Positions 41,170-49,636 of a DNA stretch of 53,835 nt are shown here, piece by piece. The position numbers and the translations under genes were made by a program. The notes beneath the pieces were generated by a model, which searched no databases, was not told the DNA's origin, and was given only the letters and a program-made list of their open reading frames with translations. This DNA comes from Cupriavidus sp. UYMMa02A (GTDB lineage Bacteria; Pseudomonadota; Gammaproteobacteria; Burkholderiales; Burkholderiaceae), in NCBI GenBank assembly GCA_001725945.1, contig LRMT01000071.1:1-53835 (forward strand). Direction: 5' to 3'. Positions within the stretch are counted from its first letter, which is position 1. Every line of letters starts with the position of its first letter.

Positions 41170-41298
41170 TCAAAGCGGACGTTGGCCAAGCAGGTGATCA
41201 CCGAACTGCTCCCGCAAGCGGCTTTTCAGGATCTTGCCGCGACGATCGGTGTCAACCGGCCGCCGCCCATGTCCGGACCGGCGCCGATGAATGATTCC
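41170..41298 (-). pseudogene. Possible remnant of an acyl-CoA/AMP ligase C-terminus
   Basis: Directly after the MFS gene on the same strand the bases encode VDTDRRGKILKSRLREQFGD and then HLLGQRPL with a stop at 41170. The stretch DRRGKILKSRLRE resembles the C-terminal GK-containing loop of AMP-forming acyl-CoA ligases, where the lysine is catalytic. No upstream part of such a gene is present. It may be the scar of a deletion between the MFS and glutamine synthetase genes, or chance similarity. About 75 bases separate it from the glnA-like start. Confidence 0.25.
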
Positions 41299-42573
41299 TT
41301 ACTTCGTCGTTTGCAGGGATGGCATGTCGATGGCCGGCTGCTTGCACGACGCGCGCGCCGCCAGTGCGAAGAACAGTGCGGAAGAGATTGCCAGCGCGTC
41401 GGTGGTCAGCAGGACCCGCGTCAGCGGCACGGTCACGCCCTTGGCGATGAGATAGTCTGTCGCAGCCCCGACGACCACCGTGCCAATCGCAAGTGCAAAG
41501 ACATTGATGCACAGCATCGTGAAGCCGGAAATCGTCGAGCGCATATTCTGCGGAGTCATGTTCGCAATTGCCGCATTGGCCGGCCCATAAATTGCCAGCG
41601 GCAGAAAGAACGCAACGCACATGCCGATATGGAACAAAGCAGAGCCGGCAGGGGCGAGCCGACAGGCAACAACAAAAGGTGCGCAGGCAACGACAAGCAG
41701 CGCGATAAAGGTGGCGTGTCCGCCACGGAACCGGTGCGCCATGCGATCACTGAGCATGCCGCCTGCCACCGCGCCGAGTGTGCCGAACAACAGTTGCAGT
41801 GTACCGATGCGAGTGGCGATGCCGTTGGCGTCCATACCGCGTTCATTCACCATCCACAGTTGCATGAACGCGAGGCTGGCGAACGCGACGTGAGTCAGCA
41901 CGAAGCCGAGAATGGTGAAGCGAAGCGCGCGGTGTCCCCTGATCAGCCGAAGGACGGTCCGGACCTGTTGCATGGCGGGAGCGCCAAGTTCCTGCGGCGC
42001 GAGCTGGCCGCGATGTTCCTTGAGCAATGACAGCGGTACGGCGATAGCGACGCCGATCACGCCCAGCATGGAGAAGGTGTCGCGCCAGCCGTGGGAGGCA
42101 CCTAGCGTGCCGGCCAGCAGGAAGCTGCAGCCGATGCCGAGAGGAATGCCCATGAAGAACAGGCCCATCGCCGTGCCACGCCGCTTCTCGGGGAACAGCT
42201 CGGCAAGCAGGCTCACTGCGGCCGGCACCAGGGCCGCCTCGCCGCTGGCGACAAAGAAGCGGGCGATCGCCATCTGCTCGAAGCTCTGTGCGTGACCCGA
42301 AGCCCACGTGCAGACGCTCCAGATCAGGATGCCGGCCGCGATGATCCGCGTCCGGCTGAAGCGGTCCGCAAGCGTCCCCATGATCATCGCCATGACACCG
42401 AAGCTCAATACCCACACCGCGCCGGCCAGGAAGCCATATTGCGCGTTGTTGATCGCCAGGTCCTTGATGATCCGGGGCGAAAATCCCAGCAACATGTTGC
42501 GATCGATGTGCGCAAGCAGGTGGATGGTCAACAGGGTCGCCAGAACGGCTGAAGGGCTTTTCTTCCACAACAT
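41299..42573 (-). CDS. MFS transporter (Spinster-like)
   Basis: A 424-residue, intact, 12-helix major facilitator. Helix 1 carries the charged LLAHIDRNMLLGFSPRIIKD pattern typical of the Spinster-related/organic-acid group; the loop 2-3 motif is GTLADRFSRTRIIAAG; RFFVASGEAALVPAAVSLLA and ELFPEKRRGTAMGLFFMG continue the family. It faces the same way as the BKACE and CMD genes upstream and follows them after 81 bases, so it is likely the uptake system for their substrate. The substrate is not evident from the sequence. Confidence 0.88.
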   Translation of the reverse strand: MLWKKSPSAVLATLLTIHLLAHIDRNMLLGFSPRIIKDLAINNAQYGFLAGAVWVLSFGVMAMIMGTLADRFSRTRIIAAGILIWSVCTWASGHAQSFEQMAIARFFVASGEAALVPAAVSLLAELFPEKRRGTAMGLFFMGIPLGIGCSFLLAGTLGASHGWRDTFSMLGVIGVAIAVPLSLLKEHRGQLAPQELGAPAMQQVRTVLRLIRGHRALRFTILGFVLTHVAFASLAFMQLWMVNERGMDANGIATRIGTLQLLFGTLGAVAGGMLSDRMAHRFRGGHATFIALLVVACAPFVVACRLAPAGSALFHIGMCVAFFLPLAIYGPANAAIANMTPQNMRSTISGFTMLCINVFALAIGTVVVGAATDYLIAKGVTVPLTRVLLTTDALAISSALFFALAARASCKQPAIDMPSLQTTK

Positions 42574-42654
42574 TGGATGTCTCCACGCCTAAGAGCTCTG
42601 TTCACGGGCAGACGGCTCGCGGTACGCTGCCGCGAACCGTCCGGGGCATACGTG

Positions 42655-43708
42655 TCAGGCCGCCTTGCGCAGGGGAACACCGCGCTGCGCTGGCGCACGG
42701 TTGGGTACCATGCCCAAGGCGTTCAGCGTCTCTTCCGCGGATTTCCACTGCGTACCGATTTGGTAGATGCGGTGTGCATCCTCTCCGGTAGCAATATCGC
42801 GGTTCAGTTCGCGGGCAATGCGTACCATTTGCTCGATCTGCTGGACCGAAGTCGCGCGCTTGCCGTCAGGGCCGAACAGCGTGTCTTCGATGCCGACGCG
42901 CACGTGCAGGCCAAGCGCGATTGCCATCGTGTTCATCGGCACCACATTGCGGTTCAGTGTCTCGATCGTGAGGACAGCACCATCAGGAGTACGGCGCGCG
43001 AATTCGAGCATGTCAGCCGGATGCAGCGCCGAAGCGCCGCCGCCAATCGCGACATAGTTCAGATTCAGTGGCCCGGTATAGGCGCCCCTGCGGATCAGAC
43101 GCTCGAGTGTTTCCAGTTGCGTCAGGTTGCCGAGCATGAACTGCGGTTGAATGCCGCTGGCCACCAGGCGCTTGATGTGCTCGACATGCCACGACGGGTT
43201 CGACGGCGAAATCATGTCGCGGTAGGCCGCCTGCAGCGCGGGATTCATGAACGAGGTGCCGGCGATGTCCGCCTCGGTCATCAGTTCCATGATGTTCATC
43301 TGGCCGGTGTTGATCGCGACGGTGACCTGATCGGGGCGCGGGTTCAACTCGGCGAGCATGTGGCGGGTGTCATCGTCGGCCCATTTGGCAGCTTCACCTT
43401 CGCCTCGGGCGCAACGAGATCGAGCCACCGACCTGCAGCACCATTTTCGGCACGGCTTCGCGCAGGCGGGCGAGCATATCGTTGAATTTCGAACAACCGC
43501 TTGCTGCCCTTGCCGTCGGCCTCGCGCACATGGACGTGCAGCACGGTGGCGCCGGCGTGTAGCAGTCGACCGCCTTCTGGACCTGCTCGTCCATCGTGAC
43601 CGGGATATCGTCCGAGTCGCCAGGGATCCATTGCGGACCGTACGGCGCCACCTGGATCACGAGTTTTTCCTGGTTCTCGGGCAGCAGGGAGTCGTCTAGG
43701 AATTGCAT
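42655..43708 (-). CDS. BKACE family 3-keto acid cleavage enzyme (DUF849; several indels)
   Basis: A beta-keto acid cleavage enzyme (Kce-like, formerly DUF849), about 352 residues. These zinc TIM-barrel enzymes react a 3-keto acid with acetyl-CoA to give acetoacetate and an acyl-CoA. It reads LVIQVAPYGPQWIPGDSDD, AGATVLHVHVREADGKGSK with the zinc HxH, VLQVGGSIS, VTVAINTGQMNIMELMTE, PQFMLGNLTQLETLERLI, YVAIGGGASALHPADML, and LGLHVRVGIEDTLFGPDGKR, with the catalytic glutamate and Zn-binding residues. Indels cluster in the N-terminal third: near 43559, 43488 (net two) and 43405-43415 (two). It is followed by an MFS gene and preceded by a CMD gene. Confidence 0.88.
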
Positions 43709-43747
43709 GGGTTAAGTCCTTGAATGCGTGATTGGGGGAACGGGTGA

Positions 43748-44148
43748 TCAGGCAGCGGCGCGCCCGGCTAAGGGCTTTTCCTCTTCCAGGGCGGCTAGTT
43801 CTTCCAGGAGGATTGGGGCGCCCAGACTGCTGGAGTGGATACCCAGTACGCTGACCGCCTGCAGGACGGCCGCGATCTCTTCCCGGGTGCCCCGAGTTCG
43901 AGAGCCTTCCGAATATGGCGGCGCGTGCCTGGGGCGTACATGTGGGTGCATGACGCGTCCACAGCGATGGCGAGGAACTCGAGCACTTTCGGCTCCAGTA
44001 CGCCCGACGTCATCGTGTGTGCGCCCATTGCCATGAATTTTTCGGTCCAGACGGGATCCAGTTCTGCGATCGGATCCCACGCCGCATTCCAGTTACCCGT
44101 CTTGCGCAGTTGGTCGCAGATGGGGGTAGCCACGGCCTTGTCGCTCAT
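43748..44148 (-). CDS. Carboxymuconolactone decarboxylase (CMD) family protein (frameshifted)
   Basis: A small CMD/AhpD-fold protein of about 133 residues. It contains ELDPVWTEKFMAMGAHTMTS and GVLEPKVLEFLAIAVDASCT, then HMYAPGTRRHIRKALELGAT and REEIAAVLQAVSVLGIHS. A single cysteine occupies the motif where AhpD-type enzymes have CxxC (ASCTHMY), so it is unlikely to be a peroxidase. One frameshift near 43889 (GGGGCCACC to GGGGCACC on the coding strand) is present. It is the first gene of a minus-strand set CMD-BKACE-MFS, with an AraC regulator in the opposite direction 126 bases away. Confidence 0.85.
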
Positions 44149-44274
44149 CGTTCGCCTCCTGAGTGTCGAAGCGGCGCCGCGTCTGGGCGCCTGGGTGCAA
44201 GTATCGGAGACAGGCGATTTGTGGATTTGACATTCCGGGCGTTATTTACATATTCGGCAACGAAGGAAACGCAA

Positions 44275-45462
44275 ATGGCTTACCTCGTTCGCAGCTCTGC
44301 CCTGACCGACTACCTGAAGGTAGCGAGATCCGTAGGTATCGATCCATACCGCTTCCTCAGGGACAACAAGATCGATCCGTCCGCGCTGGCGTCGGATGTC
44401 ATGATTCCGGCCGAGGCAGTGGCGCGCCTGCTGGAGGAATCTGCCGAGGCGGCGGGAATCGCGGATTTTGGCCTGCGCATGGTGCAGAGCCGCGAGCTGT
44501 CCAACCTTGGGCCTCTCGCCTTTGTGATGCAGGAGCAGCCCACGCTGCGCAAGGCACTCGACTCCGCCGGCCGTTACCTCCGCTTGCACAACGAAGCGCT
44601 TCACATGCGGATTGAGGAGACGGAGGGTATGGTCCTCATCCGGGAAGATGTGCTGGATGGCTTTGCCGGCACCGTGCGGCAGGCGATGCAGTTGGTGCTG
44701 GGGGTGCTGCACCGGATGCTGACAACTATTCTTGGTACCACCTGGCGGCCAAGGGCGATCTGCTTTACGCATGCCGCTCCCTCAAGCGTTGCCATGTACG
44801 AGAGGGTGTTCGGCGCTCCTGTCCTCTTCAAGCAGGATTTCGATGGCGTGGTTTGCCGAGCGTCCGATCTCGAGGTCGGGATCCCGGCTTACGATCCGGT
44901 GATGGCGCAGCAGGTACGCCGGCACCTCGATACGCTGCTGGCGCAGTCCAATGCAACCATGCCCGAGCAGGTGCGAAAGCTGGTCATCACGCTACTTCCC
45001 TCGGGCACCTGTTCGATGGATCGCGTGGCGCAGCATCTGGGCGTTTGCCGCCGGACCGTATCCAGCCGCCTCGCACATCACGGTGAAAGCTACCTGTCGA
45101 TCGTTGATGACGTGCGGGAGGATATGATCAAGGGATACCTGGCCAGTAGCAATCGGCCCGTTTCGGAAGTCGCGACGCTGGTGGGGTTCTCATCCTTGAG
45201 CGCGTTCTCCCGCTGGTTCGGACAGCGGTTCGGATGCAGCGTGTCCCGGTGGCGCAGCAAGAGCGCTGAGTTGCCAGCTTCCACTGATATGGAGGCCGAG
45301 CCATTATCTGCGTTGCAAAGCCCGGTACCCGGCGCACTCGGTGGTGCCATGCCTGTCGCCTTGGCCGGCTCGGATCTTCCTGCCGATCCCGACGTCTTGC
45401 GCGCCATCGCACTGGAACAAACCGGCTGGCATGTGCCTTGTGGGAGGAGCTGGAGAGTCTAA
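44275..45462 (+). CDS. AraC family regulator with Arabinose_bd-type N-terminal domain
   Basis: A 395-residue intact regulator. The N-terminal domain (YLKVARSVGIDPYRFLRDNK, LGPLAFVMQEQPTLRKALDS) is the PF12625-type effector domain of OruR/ArgR-like AraC proteins. The DNA-binding pair is CSMDRVAQHLGVCRRTVSSR and PVSEVATLVGFSSLSAFSRW followed by FGQRFGCSVSRWRSK. After this comes an unusual Pro/Ala-rich tail of about 70 residues. ATG 44275 follows GAAGGAAAC. Being divergent from CMD-BKACE-MFS, it is the probable activator of that set. Most of the gene reads cleanly, without frame damage. Confidence 0.9.
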   Translation: MAYLVRSSALTDYLKVARSVGIDPYRFLRDNKIDPSALASDVMIPAEAVARLLEESAEAAGIADFGLRMVQSRELSNLGPLAFVMQEQPTLRKALDSAGRYLRLHNEALHMRIEETEGMVLIREDVLDGFAGTVRQAMQLVLGVLHRMLTTILGTTWRPRAICFTHAAPSSVAMYERVFGAPVLFKQDFDGVVCRASDLEVGIPAYDPVMAQQVRRHLDTLLAQSNATMPEQVRKLVITLLPSGTCSMDRVAQHLGVCRRTVSSRLAHHGESYLSIVDDVREDMIKGYLASSNRPVSEVATLVGFSSLSAFSRWFGQRFGCSVSRWRSKSAELPASTDMEAEPLSALQSPVPGALGGAMPVALAGSDLPADPDVLRAIALEQTGWHVPCGRSWRV

Positions 45463-45638
45463 GGCGACGGATCGCAGTTCGACACGTTCGAGTGGATTGA
45501 TTTCACTGGCTTGGCAAGCGATGAGCGCAGTACTTTCCGAGACTCATGGCCTATGCTGAAAGGGGCAGGGCCCGACCCGACAACGTGCTCTCATCGCCGA
45601 TGAGCACTCCCATCAAGGTGCAGTGACTCCACACAGAT

Positions 45639-46031
45639 ATGGCCACAAGAAATTTGCTGACAGCGCTGGCTCTCTGCGCCTCCTTGGGCGGTGTGGCCAC
45701 ATCCGTGCATGCCTACTTCGAACATCCCCTGAGCGGAACCGTGATCGGGAGCATGAACAAGACCGAAAAGGACGAATTCTTGCGGGCCGTCAACCAGGTA
45801 CTGGATGACGGGGCAGACCGCACGGCGGTGCCATGGAACTACCCTGCAACCGGCTCGCGCAAGGAAATCAAGGGGACGCTTACGCCCCTCAAGTCAACGA
45901 CCGATCAGGGACAGTCCTGTCGGCGGCTGAATATCAAGTTGCAGCGCGACCAAAAGAGCGGGAACTGGACCGGCTGGTTCTGCAAGCAAAGCGACGGTCG
46001 TTGGCTCTCACGCAAAGTGCCGGCCAAGTAG
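45639..46031 (+). CDS. RT0821/Lpp0805-type 17-kDa surface antigen family protein
   Basis: A 130-residue intact exported protein. The signal peptide is MATRNLLTALALCASLGGVA with a cleavage site near VHA-YF. The mature part has FLRAVNQVLDDGADRTAVPW, NYPATGSRKEIKGTLTPLKS and CRRLNIKLQRDQKSGNW, ending GWFCKQSDGRWLSRKVPAK, the pattern of the 17-kDa-antigen C-terminal domain (PF16998-like) with two conserved cysteines. It lacks the lipobox of true 17-kDa lipoproteins. Its role is unknown, probably in the periplasm or outer membrane. It stands alone between the AraC gene and a convergent antiporter gene. Confidence 0.8.
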   Translation: MATRNLLTALALCASLGGVATSVHAYFEHPLSGTVIGSMNKTEKDEFLRAVNQVLDDGADRTAVPWNYPATGSRKEIKGTLTPLKSTTDQGQSCRRLNIKLQRDQKSGNWTGWFCKQSDGRWLSRKVPAK

Positions 46032-46096
46032 CCGCCTGGATCATGAGAGGGGACGCGCGCCTGAGTATCGCAGCGCGCCACGAGTCAGGCCGAGCC

Positions 46097-47187
46097 TCAG
46101 GGTGCGAAGGCGAGGAAAAGATAAGCCGCCAGCACGACCAGGTGCACAATGCCCTGCAGGATATTGGTCCGACCCATACCCAGCGTGAGCATACTGACAA
46201 CCACCGTTAGTGCCAGCAGCACGGTTTCCTTCGGCTCAAGCCCGAGTGCCAGCGGACGATCGATTGCAGCCGATACTGCGGCGACGCTGGGTATGGTGAG
46301 ACCGATGCAGGCCAGAGCCGAGCCCAGCGCCAGATTCAGGCTGGTCTGGAGGCGATTGGCCATTGCCGCGCGCAAGGCAGCCAGCCCCTCCGGCAGGAGC
46401 ACCAGCGCAGCAATCACGATCCGACCGTAGCCTCTGGCGCGCCCATCAGTTCCACCCCAGCCTCCACGGCCGGCGACAACTGCTTGGCTAGTCCCACCAC
46501 GGCCACGAGGCAAACGAGCAGCATCAAGGCACTGATCAGTGCGACACCCGAGGACGGCGGCGGGGCGTGCTCGCTTTCATCCAAACTGCCCTCGATCAGA
46601 AAGTAATCCCGGTGACGTACTGTCTGCACGAAAATGAAGCTGCCGTACAAGACCAGCGAGCTCACGCCGGCGAAACCCAGTTGCGAGCGGGAAAACTCAG
46701 GTCCTGGCGTGGTGGTGGTGTAATTCGGCAGCACCATGGTCAGCACGGCTAGTGCTGCCAGCACCGCCAGGGCAACGTTTGCGCCCGGTGCCTGAAAGAC
46801 CTGCTCGCGGTGCCGCAGCGCACCCATGAACAGACACAGGCCAACAATGCCATTGCATACCAGCATGACTGCGGCGAACACCGTGTCGCGTGCCAGTGCT
46901 GCCTTCTCGGGTCCGGCCGACACCATCATTGAAACGATCAACGCCACCTCGATGACGGTAATCGATATGGCCAGGACCAGCGTGCCGAAAGGCTCGCCCA
47001 CCTTATGGGCAACCATCTCTGCGTGGTGAACTGCCGCGAATACGGAGCCGGCCAGCGCCATCGCGGCCAACCACTGCAGCCATCCCTGAGCGGAAAGCAT
47101 GCCCGCGATCAGGATTATCCAACCGGCTAGCGGAGCCAGAATTGTCCAGGTCGTTAGCTTGTTGGAGGATGACAAGGGAATCCCCAA
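46097..47187 (-). CDS. chaA: ChaA-type calcium/sodium:proton antiporter (frameshifted)
   Basis: An inner-membrane CaCA-superfamily antiporter, about 364 residues with 11 or so hydrophobic segments. The first alpha repeat is AAVHHAEMVAHKVGEPFGTL then VLAISITVIEVALIVSMM, and the second is IVIAALVLLPEGLAALRAAM then QTSLNLALGSALACIGLTIP. The acidic residues in VIEVALIV and LLPEGLAA are the transport sites. A frameshift near 46420 (GTCGG-ATCGTG, one base absent on the coding strand) lies just before the second repeat. ATG 47187 gives MGIPLSSSNKL. The family exports Na+, K+ or Ca2+ against protons under alkaline or salt stress. Confidence 0.87.
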
Positions 47188-47333
47188 ACTGTACTTTGTT
47201 AAATGCCTGTTATCTCGCGGCGCGGACTTACTCGCATCGCCATGAACACGCCAATTGACCGATGTTTGCGCGCTCTATGCTTGCGATAGCGGAGCGTCTT
47301 CCAGTCTAGTGTACAGCGGACATATCCTGCACC

Positions 47334-47354
47334 TTTGTGCGCTTATCGCGCAAA
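47334..47354. promoter_or_regulatory. Imperfect palindrome upstream of the Bug receptor gene
   Basis: TTTGTGCGC-TTATC-GCGCAAA is an inverted repeat (arms GCGC and TTTG/CAAA, with one extra T), about 125 bases before the receptor start, inside the 292-base gap 47188-47479. It resembles sites of dimeric regulators but cannot be attributed. A short open frame that crosses it (47255-47470) shows no recognised domain and is not called a gene. Confidence 0.35.
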
Positions 47355-47479
47355 TCTCGGTAGAGAGGGCCGTCCTTTCCCACATCTTCGACGCTGCCGC
47401 ACGGAAAATGGAACGGCCGACTGTGTCGGTTGCGAATGCCTTCCTGGAAGAAAACAGGAAGCGCGCATGACAAAGAAAG

Positions 47480-48472
47480 ATGGAGATGAAATTGAGCATC
47501 AAGAAGCATTTGATCAGCATGGTGCAGCTTGCGGCTATCGCTTGCGTTGCCGTCGGCAATCATGCAGTCGCGGCCGACGCTTGGCCTGCCAAGCCGATCA
47601 AGGTGATTGTTCCCTATACGCCCGGTGGATCTACCGACACAGTGTCGCGCGTGGTATTCGAGAAGGTCTCCCAAAGTCTTGGGCAACCGATCATCATCGA
47701 AAACAAGCCGGGCGCGAACAGTACGCTGGGGGTCGGTGTCACGGCCCGCTCGGCACCGGACGGCTATACCTTCGTGTCGGTCCTGGCGGCTTACAGCGCA
47801 AACATGTCGCTGTATTCGAAGCTGAGCTACAAGCCATCGGATCTGGTGCCGGTTGCTCAAATGGCGGAACTGCCGTTGTTCCTGTTCTCCAGCAAGAAGC
47901 TGCCGGTCAAGACGGTGGCCGAGCTGGTCGCCTACGGCAAGGCGCATCCTGACACGCTGACCTTCGGCTCCAGCGGTGTCGGCAGTTCAGCGCACCTGAC
48001 AGGCGAGCGGTTCGCGATGGAATCGAAGCTGAAGATGACGCATGTGCCGTATAACGGTAGCGCCCCGATCTTGCCGGCACTCGTTTCGGGCGAGGTTTCG
48101 GTCGCATTCGATCCGCTGCTCGTACCGATGCCGCACGCGAAGCAGGGCAAGATCAATGTCCTGGCGGTGGCCTCTGCCAAACGCTGGCCTGGCGAGCCAA
48201 ACATCCCGACCATGGAAGAGGCGGGGTTTCCGGGCTTCGTCATGAGTTCGTGGACCGGGCTTCTCGCGCCAGCTGGCACGCCGCAGGCAATCGTCGACCG
48301 GATGGCCAGGGAGATCGCCATGGCTGTGCGCAATCCGGATGTTGCAAAGAAGCTGACCGACCTGGGCTTTGTGCCGGTGAGCGGCACGCCGGGTGAGTTC
48401 CGCAAGCTGATCGAGCGGGATACCACGCGTTACGCGGCAATCGTCAAAGCCGGGAAGATCTCGCTCGACTGA
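47480..48472 (+). CDS. Bug/TctC family tripartite tricarboxylate-type solute receptor
   Basis: An intact 330-residue periplasmic receptor of the Bug family, very expanded in Burkholderiales. The signal peptide is KLSIKKHLISMVQLAAIACV with a cleavage near AVA-AD. Family motifs are WPAKPIKVIVPYTPGGSTDT, RVVFEKVSQSLGQPIIIENK, PDGYTFVSVLAAY, FGSSGVGSSAHLTGERF, VPYNGSAPILPALVSGEV and SWTGLLAPAGTPQAIVDRMA. ATG 47480 and ATG 47486 are both possible starts. No TctA/TctB membrane genes are nearby, which is normal for Bug proteins. The ligand is presumably a carboxylate, but which one is unknown. Confidence 0.93.
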   Translation: MEMKLSIKKHLISMVQLAAIACVAVGNHAVAADAWPAKPIKVIVPYTPGGSTDTVSRVVFEKVSQSLGQPIIIENKPGANSTLGVGVTARSAPDGYTFVSVLAAYSANMSLYSKLSYKPSDLVPVAQMAELPLFLFSSKKLPVKTVAELVAYGKAHPDTLTFGSSGVGSSAHLTGERFAMESKLKMTHVPYNGSAPILPALVSGEVSVAFDPLLVPMPHAKQGKINVLAVASAKRWPGEPNIPTMEEAGFPGFVMSSWTGLLAPAGTPQAIVDRMAREIAMAVRNPDVAKKLTDLGFVPVSGTPGEFRKLIERDTTRYAAIVKAGKISLD

Positions 48473-48494
48473 GCGCTGTTCCGCTGACAGCGGG

Positions 48495-48527
48495 GCAGTC
48501 CAATTCCATAGAATGGAATTGGACTGC
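48495..48527. terminator. Perfect 15-bp palindrome after the first Bug gene
   Basis: GCAGTCCAATTCCAT (48495-48509) is exactly complementary to ATGGAATTGGACTGC (48513-48527), with the three-base loop AGA. It starts 23 bases after the stop codon and is followed by AGACCTTTTG, so a terminator is the first choice. The low GC content of the stem is unusual for a terminator in this genome, and an operator for the following gene set is the alternative. Confidence 0.6.
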
Positions 48528-48607
48528 AGACCTTTTGACGCTCCACGCTTAACCTGTTTCTGCAGCCGGCACGTTACCGCCGGCGATGCAGACGACAGGA
48601 GACTACC

Positions 48608-49604
48608 GTGGCAAGCTTCCCCCTACGTGCCGCCCGCAGGCTGATGGCGCTTTTTGCGCCCGTCGCACTGCTGGCGGCCATCGCAGCACCGCCGGCGCAG
48701 GCCGCCTATCCCGACAAGCCCATTCGCATCGTGGTGCCGTTCTCCCCGGGCGGTGGCACGACCTGATCTCGCGCGCCATGGGCGTCGCGATGGGCCAGGA
48801 CCTCGGGCAACCCGTGGTCATCGACAACCGACCCGGCGGCGGAACCATCATCGGCACGGATAACGTCGCCAAGGCACCGCCAGACGGCTACACGCTGGTG
48901 ATGGCGACGTTCGCGCATGCCGTCAATCCGAGCCTGCAGCCGAAACTGCCTTACCAGACTGACAGGCTTTCGCGCCAGTCATGCTGATTGGCCGCTCGCC
49001 CAATGTGCTCGTGGTGCGGGCCGACAGCCCGTACAAGTCGGTGCGGGACATCATCAATGCCGCCCGCGCAAAGCCGGGGCAACTCTCGTTCGCATCGCAA
49101 GGTCCGGGCACGTCCGCGCATCTGGCGGGCGAGCTGTTCAAGAGCCTGGCCAGGGTCGACCTCAACCACATCCCCTACAAAGGCGCCGGTCCCGCCATCA
49201 CGGACCTGCTAGGCGGGCAGGTCGACATGATGTTTGCGACGGCTTCGGCTGTGGGCAACCTGCTCGAATCGGGCAAGCTGCGCGCGCTAGGGGTCACCAC
49301 GTCTCAACGTTCCACCAGCGTCGACCTGGCGAAGGTGCCGACCATCGCCGAGGCCGGCGTGCCGGAATACGTCGCGGAGAGTTGGTACGGGCTCTTCGTG
49401 CCGGCCGGCACGCCCGCGCCCGTGATCGCCCGCTTGAACGCCGCGGCAAGAAAGGCGGTGACGGCTGACGCATTCCGCAAACGCGTAGCGTCGGAGGGGC
49501 TGATCGTCTCGCCCGGCACGCCGGAAGAGCTGGGCCGCTATGTGCTCGGAGAACAGGCGCGCTGGAGCAAGGTCGTCAAGGACGCCCACATCACCCTCAA
49601 CTGA
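48608..49604 (+). CDS. Bug/TctC family solute receptor (two frameshifts)
   Basis: A second Bug-type periplasmic receptor, about 332 residues. The signal peptide is RAARRLMALFAPVALLAAIA then PPAQA-AY. It continues YPDKPIRIVVPFSPGGGTD, DLGQPVVIDNRPGGGTIIGT, PDGYTLVMATFAHAVNPSLQ, FASQGPGTSAHLAGELFK, IPYKGAGPAITDLLGGQVD and SWYGLFVPAGTPAPVIARLN. Frame losses are near 48758 (GGCACCGACCTG) and near 48964 (AGGGCTTTC). GTG 48608, with AGGAGAC ten bases upstream, is the likely start. It lies 32 bases before an enoyl-CoA hydratase gene, so the receptor probably delivers a carboxylate that is degraded through CoA esters. Confidence 0.92.
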
Positions 49605-49636
49605 CAGCTTCCCGAAACATCATCCAGGCAACCATT

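Noticed and set aside
46032..46096. Possible terminator between the 17-kDa-type gene and the antiporter gene
   Set aside because: Only a 6-base GCGCGC repeat without a T-run; expected often in GC-rich DNA.
47255..47470. Plus-strand frame of 71 codons before the first Bug gene
   Set aside because: No recognisable domain, no good ribosome site, and it covers a probable regulatory palindrome.
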